From contig MNCI01015735.1 in the NCBI GenBank assembly GCA_015680685.1, positions 97,056 to 161,055 on the forward strand: a DNA stretch of 64,000 bases. The letters are read 5' to 3'. Source of the stretch: Gnetum montanum (lineage: Eukaryota; Streptophyta; Gnetopsida; Gnetales; Gnetaceae). The number at the start of each line of letters is the position of its first letter. The stretch's first letter is position 1. Below are positions 9,972-20,429 of the stretch, piece after piece. The notes under the pieces were generated by a model that was not told the DNA's origin, did no database searches, and saw only the letters and a program-made list of their open reading frames with translations. The translations under genes and the position numbers were made by a program.

Positions 9972-12900
9972 GTAATCTTCCCTTTCGTTTCCCTTCTCTC
10001 TCTGTCTGTTCCATTTTTTATTCTTGTTAATTGTACTTTACGGATCCAGCGGCTTTTTAGAACTGCTTAACCCTAAGCAATACCACTTTTCACCAAAACT
10101 ACAGAGATTTTCGATTTTTGATGTTAAAAGCCTTGGAAATGCCCCACGCCTTCCGTATGTTCAATCATGCTGCAAGAACAGAATCCGCAGAATCTGTAGC
10201 CAGATGACTTTTGGATAAAAACTGTTTTCAAAAAGGCATAGCGTGGATAGTTTTTGGTGAAGCTCACCTTGAAATTTAATCCTCCCCATTGTAAATGTTC
10301 TGGTTTTTGTAAGGAGTATTGCCACTCATTCGGTAAAGGTGCCTCACCCCTCTACAACCAAGAATAGACGTGTGTGAGGAGGGATGCATCTGTCTTTAAG
10401 TACATCAATAATCTGTCTTTAAGTACATCAATAATAATGAGATAATCCAGTACCTCCAATTCCTCTAACTGAGTCACCTGAGAAAGAGAATGCCATGTCC
10501 ACCACCTTCTTTCACCTTTCTCCTTCTGCCTTCTTCTATCACTATGATCCTTATTTCACTCCCCAACCTTTTCATCCATTTTAAGTACCTTGGTGTTTTG
10601 TCTATTTTGCTTCACCATGACGAATATGCCTCAAAGAAAAATCCCTGAAAACTTTAAGAAAAAGCCCTTGGAGTTAAAATGGTTGCCCACCGGTATGGAG
10701 TACACATTTCTCAAAAATGGAAAATTAGTAATTATTAATGCTAGGCTTGATCCTCAACAAAAAGAGAGACTATTGAAAATGATGAAAAAATGGTTGAAAG
10801 CCTTCACTTGGTCATATTCCAAATTAACTAGAATAGACCCTAGGATATGCGAACATATCTCTAAATCTATTGAACCACATGATCTAGAGATATTGCAGCA
10901 ATCTCAGATTGTGAAGGCACTTTGTAGTTTCTGAATCTCAGAGTTCCTAATATTTAGATACCAGTGTTCTGTCCTCAAAGCAACTGCACTTGCCAGGCTT
11001 TCTTTTGCAATGTTCAAAAGTTTGCTGTTTTGATCTAACGACAAGACACAAAGAGAAGTGGGAAAAGCGACTTTGTTAAGAATGGAAGTAATTTTAGCTT
11101 TGGAGAGGCTGATTCTTGATATTCTTTCCTTCCTTGTCAGTTGCTGCTGCAGCAACACATCTCCCAGATCATACTTTTTACCCATGTTAAGCTATTACAG
11201 GCTATCATGTTGCACACGGGTTAAAACAGCTTTCTATTTTAAAAAGTGGTATTTTTTGGAGTTCAATGGTTTTGGAAAACTGCTAGACCTGTAAAGTATA
11301 ATTATCCCACTTGGTGCAAACAAATAAATGAGTTTTGAAATCAACCAGATGCATGAATTTCACACACAAGGCATCCTTAGGGATGTTATGCTTTTAATTT
11401 AATGGAAAAAGGGAATGCTGAACAATATGGGGCAGGGGTCCTTATGACTGGTAATAACCAGTAATAGAAGGGTTCATTACAACCATAGTGATAATTGGTA
11501 ACAAAAAATCATTATTAAAGCCTCAATGTTTATTTACACTGGAACCAACACAAACAAAAAATGGATATTTATATAGAAATTTCAAACCATTTAATTCAAT
11601 ATGTGTCGATTTCTATATAGAAATTTCAAACCATTTAATTCACACATATGGATATTTACATGTAGCATACACGGTTAGTGTCTGTCTTTCTTTTTTGACA
11701 GCACATATGAGTCCATTACATACAGCATACACGGTGTAGTACCAGGAGTCTTGTTGCCAAAGCTGACACACGAGTGTTAATGGCCATCTGAAACTGATTT
11801 TTATAATGACAAGATTAATGTATCAAGTTTGCAGAGGAGTTACTGTCACTGCTGGATTAATTTACAAGAGCTGCCTTTGGTTCATTGCCGATTTATAGAC
11901 TCTGCAGTGGCTTTGCTCCTCTGATCCTGTCATGCAGCATTGTGAACAGTTTGGCAACATTTTAGTTGTTCCTGAAACTGAACTACATGAACAGACATTG
12001 GAAACCATAGATTTACTGTTGTTTGGGGCCAGGGCTCAGTAGATTTTGTGTCTTTGTGAAATTGAAGGCGTTGTTTATGTCTAGTAGCAAAATTTTAAGG
12101 TCAGATCAGGGTTAAAGTTCTAAATTGTTGTATTCAGAATTTTGTTTTTATGCTAAATGGGAACTAATATTTAAGAGGATGATTTCTATGTTTTCAATAT
12201 GAAAATTTATGTAAGGCATTACTTTTTATTGGTTTAAAATGTTGTGTTACTTTAAGTCTGCCGTGTCTTAAATCCTTTACTGTAGCCAGTTATGATGCCC
12301 TTGAAACCGAGATCTGAAAAATAAATTCACTCATGCAACTGTTGACAGCAGACAAACATGAGACGAGAGATAAAATTTTTTGAAAAAATAACCCTTAAAC
12401 GTGAAGGGAAGCAAACAGTAGAAACTAGGCAGATTTTATTTTTTTAAGAAATGGTTTTTCTTCCTATGTTCTTCACCTCTCTCCCTCTCCTTTAAATAGC
12501 CTTCAACCCAAAATTTTAGGCATTCAATCAGCAGATTGCATCAGTCATTTCTCATATTTAAGGGTAATGATTGGCCTAACTTAACTGACTATCAATCACC
12601 GACATTTAATTACAATTAGGTACATTTCATCAATCTCATTGAATTGAATTAAACACAGTCAAGAAGAAAAAATTACAATTTTTTTGATTGAAAATCAAGG
12701 AGAGAGAGAATCAAGGAAGAGATTTGTCTTTATTATCACAACAATCTCCCACTTGAAGTCAAAGCTGCACTGCTTTCCAAATTTCTTATTAAGTCGATCC
12801 CATCTTCATGTTGCAAAGCACTGTTTCCTCTGCAGAAACAGGGTTTGTTAGCATGTTAGCAGCATTATCATCTATATCCACCTTCTTCACTTCCAAGGTC

Positions 12901-15900
12901 TTTTCTTCAATTGCTTGCCTTCTGAAATGATACCTTACATCTATGTGCTTAGCTTTTGCATGATGCACAACATTTTTTTGCCAAGAATATAGTACTCTTA
13001 TTATCACATTACACATCATAAGATTTTGTTTCAGGCCCAACACCTTCTTCACTTCCAAGGTCTTTTCTTCAATTGCTTGTCTTCTGAAATGATACCTTAC
13101 ATCTATGTGCTTAGCTTTTGCATGATGCACAACATTTTTTTTTTGCCAAGAATATAGTACTCTTATTATCACATAACACATTATAAGATTTTGTTTCAGG
13201 CCCAACATCTCCAAGAAACTCTGCAGCCATATCATCTCTTTGCATGCCTCTGACAATGCTACATATTCTAACTCTGTAGAAGCCAATGCAACAGTATTTT
13301 GTAGCCTATACATCCAACTGATGGCTCCGTTCTCTGCGAGTAAAGATGTATCCTGATGCAGATTTTCTTTTATCAAGATCACTTCTATTATCTGCATCTA
13401 CTATTCAACAAGTTCTAAATTATAACCACCAAAACATAAACAAAGGGATTTTGTACCTTTTAAATACCAAAAGATCTATTTAACAATGATCCAATGTTTT
13501 ATACCAGCGTTGCTCATATATTTACTTACAACTTCCACTGCATAAGAAGAATCTAGTCTTGTACAGACCTTAGCATATTTTAAACTTCTCATAGTTAACT
13601 GATACGGGATAACTTTTTTTTTTCAAAATTAATGTTGGGGCAGTCTTCTTTGGATGGCTTTAAGTGTGATGCTAGAGGAGTACACACAGGTTTTTCTGAA
13701 GCCATGTAGAACTGATGTAGTACTTTATTAATATGCTTTTCCTGGCTTAGTCTTAACTTCCTTTGCATTCTATCGCTCTGTATTTGCATACCCAAGTTTT
13801 GTCTAGCTGCACCCTGATCTTTAATTGCAAACTTCTTGGACAAATTAGTTTTCAACTTCTTGATTTCGTCTAAATCATTATTAGCAACCATCATATCATC
13901 AACATATAACAAAAGAATCATAAATTTACTTGATATATTATCCTTAAAATAAACACAATGATCAACTTCAGACCTGACAACTTTTAGTTCATGCATAATA
14001 TGGTGAACTTCTTGTATTACTGTCTCGGTGCTTGTTTTAGCTCATATAGGCTTCTTTTTAACTTGCAAACATAATTGGGTTGTTGCTGATCCAAATAGCC
14101 TTCTGGTTATTCTAGATAGTTCTCTTCTTTTAGATCTCCATGTAGAAATGCTGTTTTCACATGTAAATATTCGAATTCCAAATCTAAAGAAGCTACCAAT
14201 GATAATACTATCCAATTTGAGGCATGTTTTACAACAGGAGAAAAAATTTCTGAAAAATTAATACCTTCTCTCTGTGTATGCCCTTTTACCACCATCCTAG
14301 CATTGTAACTTTTTGATTGGTCAGCCTCAGTTTTGATTTTAAACAACCATTTGTTTTTCAAGGCTTTCTTACCAAGTGGAAGAGGAACCAACTCCCAGGT
14401 CTGATTTTGTTTTAGTGAATTTATCTCTTCGTCCATGGCTGACTTCCAAAGCTTTTAATCTGAACTTTGCAAGACTTCCTGAAAAATTTCTGGTTCACCA
14501 TTTTCAGTATAAAGAACATTATGTAAATTTGGAGAATACCTGTTAGGAGGCCTAGTAATGCGGGCAGATCTTTGAAGCCAATGTTGAGGTGTTTCAGCAA
14601 AACCTTCTTTATAGTGCTTACCTTCATTATCTTGTACTTGCTCTTCACTGCTTTTACTACCATCTGTTCTCATCTGCATGGCTTCACATTTGAGATGGCT
14701 GTTGATTCTATATCTGGTGCAATGGTTGCCTTGAAACAATAGAGGATGTATCAATGTTGAGGTGTTTCAGCAAAACCTTCTTCATTGTAATTACCTTCAT
14801 TTGTTTGTACTTGCTCTTCGCTACTTTTACTATCATCTTTTCTCATCCACACATTATTTAAAATTGGAGAATAACTGTTAGGAGGCCTAGTAATGTGGGT
14901 AAATCTTTGAAGCCAATGTTGAGGTATTTCAGCAAAACCTTCTTCATAGTGTTTACCTTCATTATCTTGTACTTGCTCTTCACTACTTTTACCACTATCT
15001 GTTCTCATCTGCAGTGCTTGACATTTGAGATGGCTGTTGATTCTGTATCTGGTGCAATGGTTGCCTTGAAACAATAGAGGATCTATCAATTTTTACTTGT
15101 TCTTTCTTTTCTGCTAACTGTTCAAGCTGTCCATTCATGAAATTTTCTTTAAGATAAACATATCTACTTCTGACTATTTTTTCGATAATTGGACCCCATA
15201 ATCTGTATTCCCTATAATAACCTCCATAGTCTCCAAAAATGCATTTGTGTATAGTATTTTCAATTTTAGATCTATTTTCTTTAGGAGAATATATATATAT
15301 ATGCAATGCAATTGAAGGTTCTAAGATAGCTATAACTTATTTTCCTCCCACTCCATTCAACCTATGGTATTTTTTAATTGAAAGGTCAACTAAGGATCCA
15401 TTAATGAGATACAACAGCCTCATGCCAAAAATCTTTTGGCATTCCAGAATGTTTTAACCTGCTTCAAATTCTACCCAGAATTGTTTTATTGTACCTTTGG
15501 CAACACAATTTTGTTGTGGTGTGCTAGGGACTGTCCTTTCATGTTTGATGCCAGGTTCACAATAGAGCTGCCCAAAGGTGTTGGGACAAAATTCTCCTCC
15601 ATTATCAGCGTGTAAACACTTATCTTTCAACCGGTCTCATTATCAACCCTGGCAGTGACTGTCCTTTCATGTTTGATGCCGGCTTCACAATAGAGCTGCC
15701 CAAAGGTGTTGGAACAAAATTCTCCTCCATTGTCAGCATGTAAACACTTATCTTTCTACTGGTCTCACTATCAACCCTACCTTTAGACAGTCTAAACATA
15801 TCAATAGCCAACATTTTTAAGAATAATCATTAATAAAGGTTATGAAGTAACAATCACCGTTAAGTGACATAGGATTTATATAGGACCAACAACATCAAAA

Positions 15901-18500
15901 TGGATTAATTCTAAGCAACCGCTCTTCGTATGGGACCAACAACAAGGTTGCTACAGTACTGTCAAAATTCATTGTTGCACATGTTGCATTGGTTGTTGTT
16001 ACTATTGTTTCTCAGCTATTCTGATTTAACTTCATCATCCAACACTACCTTCAGTGCTTTCAGCTGTGAAAAAAAAAATTGTTAAATTCAGAGAGGTGCT
16101 GAGCCACTGTACTATTCTCCATCATCTTTAAACTTGAATAATATCCTCATTTGAAACACTTTGTTTGCTCCTGATGGCTGTTTGTACAGCTTGATTAGCT
16201 TTTCCCACAAGCCTTTTGCTGTACTCTCATCTGCAATTGTATACAAAATTTCATCATACAAGCAAGGTGTGATCAAAGATAGAGCTTTCTGATCCAATTT
16301 ATCCCACTCTTCTTGGGACATTTTCTAAGGCTTATTTGCTGATGGGAGTTGCACATTCCTTCTGATACAGAATGTGGAGCATCAGCATTTTCCAAATCTG
16401 CCAATTGGAACCTGTAAGCTTCTGAATCTCCACCTTGTCCATCATCTTCAATGCACTGCCAACAATCTACAGAAAACCTTGCTCTGATGCCACTTGTTGC
16501 ACTTAAAACCCAGACCTGAAAAATAAATTCTCTCATGCAACTGTTAACAGCAGACTAACATGAGACAAGAGACAAAAATCTGTCGAAAAACTATTTAATG
16601 TGAAGGGAAACAACTATGGGAAAGTAGGCAGATTTTATTCTTATTGAGAGATGGTTTTTCTTGCTGCATTCTTTGCCTCTCTCTCTCTTTTAAATAGCCT
16701 TCAACCCAAAATTTTAGGGATTCAATCAACATACTACATCAGTTATCTCTCACAGTTAAGGATGATGATCAGCCTAACTTAATTGACTATCAATCACTAA
16801 CAATTACTTATAGTTAGTTGCATGTCATCAATCTCATTGACTTAAACACAGTCAAGAAGTAACAGTTACAAATTTCTTGATTCAAAATCAAGGAGGGAGA
16901 ATCAAGGAAGAGATTTTACTTCACTATCACGACAGGTAAAACCAGTCCTTCCGATATTCCTTTGAAAAACAACACTAGACCAATGTAATTGGTTTTGCAA
17001 TGTTTGTTTATGGTTTCATGCAACGATATACTAGTTCTTAGACTTCAGGGACTTTTAAGTCTGGCCAGAAAGCAAAACCCCTTTGACCACTCATGATGAA
17101 TCCAGAAACTTGTATGGTTCAGATTTTAAGAACCAGAAACTCCCAGAGTTTTAAATTCTTTTTCAAAGGTGTTATGTTTTAGTTAATTAGCCCCACTTTT
17201 ATTATCAATTTTTACCTGTTAAAAGAAGCAATTCATTAGCCTCCCACTGATTGGATGATGAAAGAAAGTACTTTTACTTTGCACCTCTGCACTTAAAGTA
17301 TAGTACTGCTTCTTCAGTTGATACCTTTCACTTCTGGCAGCCAAGAGAAATTTGAAACACTCGTGCCAATAATTTGGGAAAACAATGCATCGATTATACT
17401 TGTTTATAACTAATATTGTTCCTGCATCGATTAATTTTTGAATTGCCTGCTTTTCAAGGAGTTCAATATTTCACTTTCCTTCCATCCAGGTTTGTTGGTT
17501 GCTATCAATAACATGTTTTGCAATATTCCATGTTTGAATCTGTAACACAAACTGAAGTTTGCTCTGCGGGAGTTCAATCTTATGACTGTTGTTATGTAAG
17601 TTTAACTGTGTACGTTTGGTTATAAACAATTACATTTTGTGATGAGACATTATAGGTCTGGTTGCTTCTTTTAATAATTGTGATTTAATTGTTGCATTAC
17701 CTGTTTGGCACCTTGGGCGGAGTTTCAATGCAAACACTGTTGTTTATGACATGATATTCCTCTCCCAGACTGCCATAAGTTTTGATTGCCTGTTTGACTG
17801 CGAAATTTTAAATTTGGTTATTGACTGCAGTATTTCATAATTAACTTGTAGTCGGAATTATGTTTGAAGGGTTTTTTCCATGTCTAATAATCTAAACAGT
17901 TAAGCAATTCGAAGTTCCTTTCTAAGTAGTGTTTACCAAATTTATCTTGCAGGTAAAGTTAATAAATCATTAGTGTCTTTGATTAACAGAGCTGGAGGAA
18001 GTGCTGTTGGCCTATGTGGTAAGGATGGGAAACTGATTACTGCAAGGCCTGCAGGAGGTGATTTGGGCTTTGTTGGAGAGGTATCTGGTATTAACACTGC
18101 AGTTCTAAAGGCTATTGTCAACAGTGGTAGCATTCCTGTGATTGCTTCTGTGGCAGCAGATGTCAATGGACAAGCTTATAATATCAATGCTGATACCGCT
18201 GCTGGGGAGATTGCTGCATCCCTTGGGGCTGAAAAATTGATTTTACTTACTGATGTGGCTGGTTTGTTGATAAACAAGGATGATCCAGCTTCCCTTGTTA
18301 AAGAGATCGACATTAAAGGGGTGAAAGAGTTGATTGAGCAGGGTGTGGTTTCTGGTGGAATGATTCCAAAAGTAAATTGTTGTATTAGGACGCTTGCTCA
18401 GGGAGTTAGAACTGCAAGTATTATTGATGGGAGGCTTCCACACTCGTTGTTGTTTGAGATTCTAACTGATCAAGGGGCAGGTACAATGATTACTGGGTAG
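9419..18500 (+). CDS. NAGK: N-acetylglutamate kinase, chloroplast (two exons)
   Basis: The enzyme phosphorylates the gamma-carboxyl of N-acetyl-L-glutamate with ATP, the second and arginine-regulated step of arginine synthesis; plant NAGK acts in plastids and is activated there by the PII protein. The CDS is join(9419..9971,17953..18500), 1,101 nt, 366 residues. The junction is phase 1: gcc-g^gt gives Ala-Gly and restores the family phrase [16 protein letters not shown]. The start is the ATG at 9419, which opens an alanine/serine-rich plastid transit peptide; the frame before it has no other ATG. The protein ends GAGTMITG, the usual plant C-terminus. Both exons are open with no missing core motif, so the gene looks functional. 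Confidence 0.95.
10388..10433. repeat. Perfect 2 x 23-bp tandem repeat in the NAGK intron
   Basis: The unit begins atctgtctttaagtac and occurs at 10388-10410 and 10411-10433 with no mismatch. Confidence 0.9.
10630..10860 (+). pseudogene. Orphan Athila-like pol fragment (protease-RT linker)
   Basis: The frame 10590-10934 is open. Its middle ([18 protein letters not shown], then [12 protein letters not shown], then RIDPRICEH) matches the segment just before the RT of the element at 23294-40737 (NFKKEPLELKNLPIDMEY, then FLNNGKLIIINV, then GINPRIC). Similarity stops on both sides and there is no LTR or RT. It is a roughly 230-bp piece of retroelement in the intron, in the same orientation as NAGK. 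Its openness may simply reflect its short length. Confidence 0.75.
11560..11740. repeat. Short local duplications in the NAGK intron
   Basis: The phrase tatagaaatttcaaacca followed by tttaattca occurs near 11570 and again near 11615. A second phrase, (gt/ca)agcatacacggt, occurs near 11662 and 11722. These look like simple local duplications. Confidence 0.6.
12293..12743 (-). repeat. Copia 3' LTR
   Basis: In plus orientation it runs tgatgccc...tatcacaaca and matches 16495-16934 along its length (shared phrases gaaaaataaattc and atagccttcaacccaaaatt). On the minus strand the purine-rich tract aagtgggagat abuts it at 12744-12760. Confidence 0.85.
12789..13397 (-). pseudogene. Copia RNase H with an internal duplication
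   Basis: The frame contains [20 protein letters not shown] (STE-A-E-Y and active-site E region) and [16 protein letters not shown], both standard copia RNase H blocks. A segment of about 54 residues, LGLKQNL through [10 protein letters not shown], occurs twice in a row. It corresponds to a DNA duplication of about 162 bp (12879-13040 and 13041-13205). The metal-binding 'D-N-Q-S-A' segment is lost ([11 protein letters not shown] in its place), so the domain is dead although the frame is open for 202 codons. Confidence 0.85.
13595..14436 (-). pseudogene. Copia reverse transcriptase, frame-broken
   Basis: Two frames make up the RT. At 14107-14436: [36 protein letters not shown], and the catalytic-region phrase KTAFLHGDL. 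At 13595-13996: the polymerase box [11 protein letters not shown] (YVDD intact, codons near 13895-13906) and [13 protein letters not shown]. The two halves are separated by a frame break and stops around 14000-14110. These are Ty1/copia RT motifs in the right order. Confidence 0.88.
14455..15090 (-). pseudogene. Copia integrase-RT linker, partly triplicated
   Basis: The phrases [16 protein letters not shown] and [15 protein letters not shown] belong to the low-complexity linker between integrase and RT. The block [17 protein letters not shown] occurs at about 14660-14750 and again at about 14995-15085. [11 protein letters not shown] occurs three times (near 14620, 14800 and 14950). The region is therefore a local duplication followed by partial divergence. 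Confidence 0.75.
15090..15990 (-). pseudogene. Copia integrase, decayed, with a 128-bp tandem duplication
   Basis: The C-terminal integrase block ([35 protein letters not shown]) lies at 15100-15310. The core is heavily broken further right. A 128-bp unit starting ctgtcctttcatgtttgatg is repeated head to tail (15531-15658 and 15659-15786). The residual core phrase [10 protein letters not shown] lies near 15855. No intact DDE triad can be assembled by reading. Confidence 0.75.
16112..16330 (-). pseudogene. Copia gag N-terminal fragment
   Basis: The 69-residue frame [20 protein letters not shown]...[15 protein letters not shown] matches the copia gag domain (W-x-x-LD-x-KAL-x-x-I, TAK-x-LW-x-x-L). 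After about 70 codons the gag domain ends and the next recognisable sequence is integrase. The zinc knuckle, protease and start of integrase are deleted. Confidence 0.8.
16481..16492 (-). other. Copia primer-binding site (initiator tRNA-Met type)
   Basis: On the minus strand it reads tggcatcagagc, one base from the common plant copia site tggtatcagagc, two bases after the 5' LTR. Confidence 0.85.
16495..16934 (-). repeat. Copia 5' LTR
   Basis: In plus orientation it runs tgttgcac...tatcacgaca and pairs with 12293-12743. Substitutions and small gaps between the two are frequent, so the insertion is not recent. Confidence 0.85.
17953..18500 (+). CDS. NAGK: NAGK exon 2: ATP-binding and C-terminal domain
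   Basis: The acceptor ttgcag^gtaaag is followed by [29 protein letters not shown] and LGFVGEV. Further on come [22 protein letters not shown] (substrate and Mg-ATP site), [26 protein letters not shown]-type sequence, [18 protein letters not shown] and ASIIDGR. It ends GAGTMITG and tag at 18498-18500. All the conserved C-domain blocks of plant NAGK are present. Codon use is AT-rich, in contrast to the end of exon 1. Confidence 0.95.
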
Positions 18501-20429
18501 CTGCAAATTGCACCTAAAACATTTACCTCGAATAAATCAGAAGAAGCCTTATTGGTGAATCACCTTTATGGTGCCGCTTACTTAATATGTACTTGATGTT
18601 TATTTAGAAACCTTTTTGCCGCAAATTTAAGAAAACTTTTTACCGCAAAATTACTGTATCATGTATAGCTTGCCTTTTGGTCGTGGCTAATTTTTACGAT
18701 AGATTCATCGTAAGTTACCATTGATTTATCACGATTAGGGAGAATAAATAATATTACGGTGAAGGGTTAATTTTAGTAATACAACTTTATTTTAAAGTTA
18801 ACAGAAATTAGAATTAATTTTAAACATGAAAACTGAAACAATTCTTGGGGAAAAAAATTAAAACAAAACATAATGACGATGATATTACATAACTTTATTT
18901 TGTTAAGATAGGGCAAACATACTAGCTAACATTTTAGTGTGTGTGTGGTGATTTTTTGGACCCCTAATAAGGGGCTTTTTATTTAAATTTTTAAATTCTG
19001 TTGGAATTTTGCTTTTACAGTTATGAAATGTGATTCATGAACCGTTCACAGAGAATCAATGTCTAGAGGTTCAAGAACCAAACATATCTTTAGATAACCA
19101 TATTTTATTAAGATAAGGAAACCATATTGTCTAACATTTTTGTTGATTGAATAATGATGATACCAAGGAGCATTCTAAATATTAAAAAATAGAGGAAAAG
19201 TGAAAAGGCTAAATTAAATTGGATTTTAATTAAAGATGGCTAGATTGTTTAATTTTTATTAAGATAAGTTTTAGGTCAAATAACTTTAATTAGACATAAT
19301 TAGAATGAAGTTTGATTAGAAGAGGTTTTCTAATTTGTTTATCGACAAATTTTTTCATTACAGAAAGAACTTTGTTATCGAAGTGATATAACGTGTTTTT
19401 TTTAAAATAATGTACTTTGTTTTTTATTTTTAATATAATTGTATTTAGGGTCAAATACTCCATTACACAAAATTTCACTATTATCCATTAATTGCTTATG
19501 ATTTTAAAGAATTCTACTCATAAGTGTAAGAGATTTTCTAAACATTGCTTGTTTTTTAAAAGAGAAACTCAAAAAGTGTAGTAATAGTCATTAAGTAGGC
19601 TTGGGCTTTAGAAAATTTAATGGTTTTGGATGCTTTTCAGGTTTTCTTGAAAAGTCTTTCCTTTAATGAAAGATTAGACCTTGCCCTTGTTTAGAAATGC
19701 CCTTATGAGTTTTCACTTCTTAATAAAGGGATCTTGTGAAAAGGGAGAAAATGCTTTCTAAAGATAAAAGAAAGTGTCAATTAGAAATAATAAACAAATA
19801 GCAATAGAAGTTGATAACTTTCTAAACTTGAGCCTCCATAACAAAAAGAAATCAATATTGCATGAAATAAATTAATTGTTCAACTTTCATTGTAAGCTAT
19901 TACTTGTAGTTGTAACTAAAAAGTGACATTTTTGAGAATTTGATATTAAACTTTTAAAGAAACAAGTGGCTAAAGAAACTTTTAAATGTAAAGAAAGCAA
20001 GTAGACAAAGTAGATTGATTAGAAAAATTGATAATCAGTGATGTGTGGTTAAAAGTTGTTACAAATTTTAGATGTCCATTTTCATGCATGCTTTGTACTT
20101 AGACATAAACAAATATGTAACTAAATCAGTATTCACTTTCACAAAGAGGACATTGAGAAGAAACAATTACCATATTGAAGGCAAGTGCTAATAGGAAGCC
20201 TTTGATGAATAAGACACTATAAAATGTATAAATTTTTGGGAACATAGAGATTCTAAATATTTTCTATTTTTCTCATTCAAAAGTGTTGTGATAATTACAT
20301 TTTCTAGACCTTGATGAATTTGTCATGAATGAAATCATTATTGGTAATAATTTTGTAAGCAACTTTGGAGTTAAAATGAAAAACAGATTTGTCATCCTAA
20401 AAAATGTTTGGAAAAGCTTAATACAAACT
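18501..20429. other. NAGK 3' flank and AT-rich intergenic DNA
   Basis: An aataaa polyadenylation-type signal is at 18531-18536, 31 bp after the stop codon, so the 3' UTR may be short. From about 18700 to 20430 the DNA is AT-rich with no gene, LTR or structured repeat that I can support. Confidence 0.45.

Larger units (their letters stand above)
12293..16934 (-). mobile_element. Ty1/copia LTR retrotransposon, defective, inside the NAGK intron
   Basis: On the minus strand the order is 5' LTR (16495-16934), primer-binding site, gag remnant, integrase, linker, RT, RNase H, purine-rich tract, 3' LTR (12293-12743). The gag-integrase-RT-RNase H order is diagnostic of copia. A large stretch from the end of gag to the start of integrase is missing, and three separate local duplications are present. 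Flanking pentamers agtta (12288-12292) and ggtaa (16935-16939) agree at only three positions, as expected of an old insertion. It lies antisense to NAGK. Confidence 0.9.
9972..17952 (+). other. NAGK intron (7,981 bp) loaded with retroelements
   Basis: The boundaries gtaatc...ttgcag are canonical and the coding frame is exact across them. The intron contains a 23-bp tandem repeat (10388-10433), an orphan gypsy pol fragment (about 10630-10860), short dispersed repeats (11560-11740) and a complete but dead minus-strand copia element (12293-16934). The stretches 9972-10380, 10940-11480, 11740-12290 and 16940-17950 show nothing else recognisable. Confidence 0.93.

Noticed and set aside
12293-16939. 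Clean target-site duplication for the copia element
   Set aside because: The flanking pentamers agtta and ggtaa agree at only three of five positions, so I do not claim an intact duplication.
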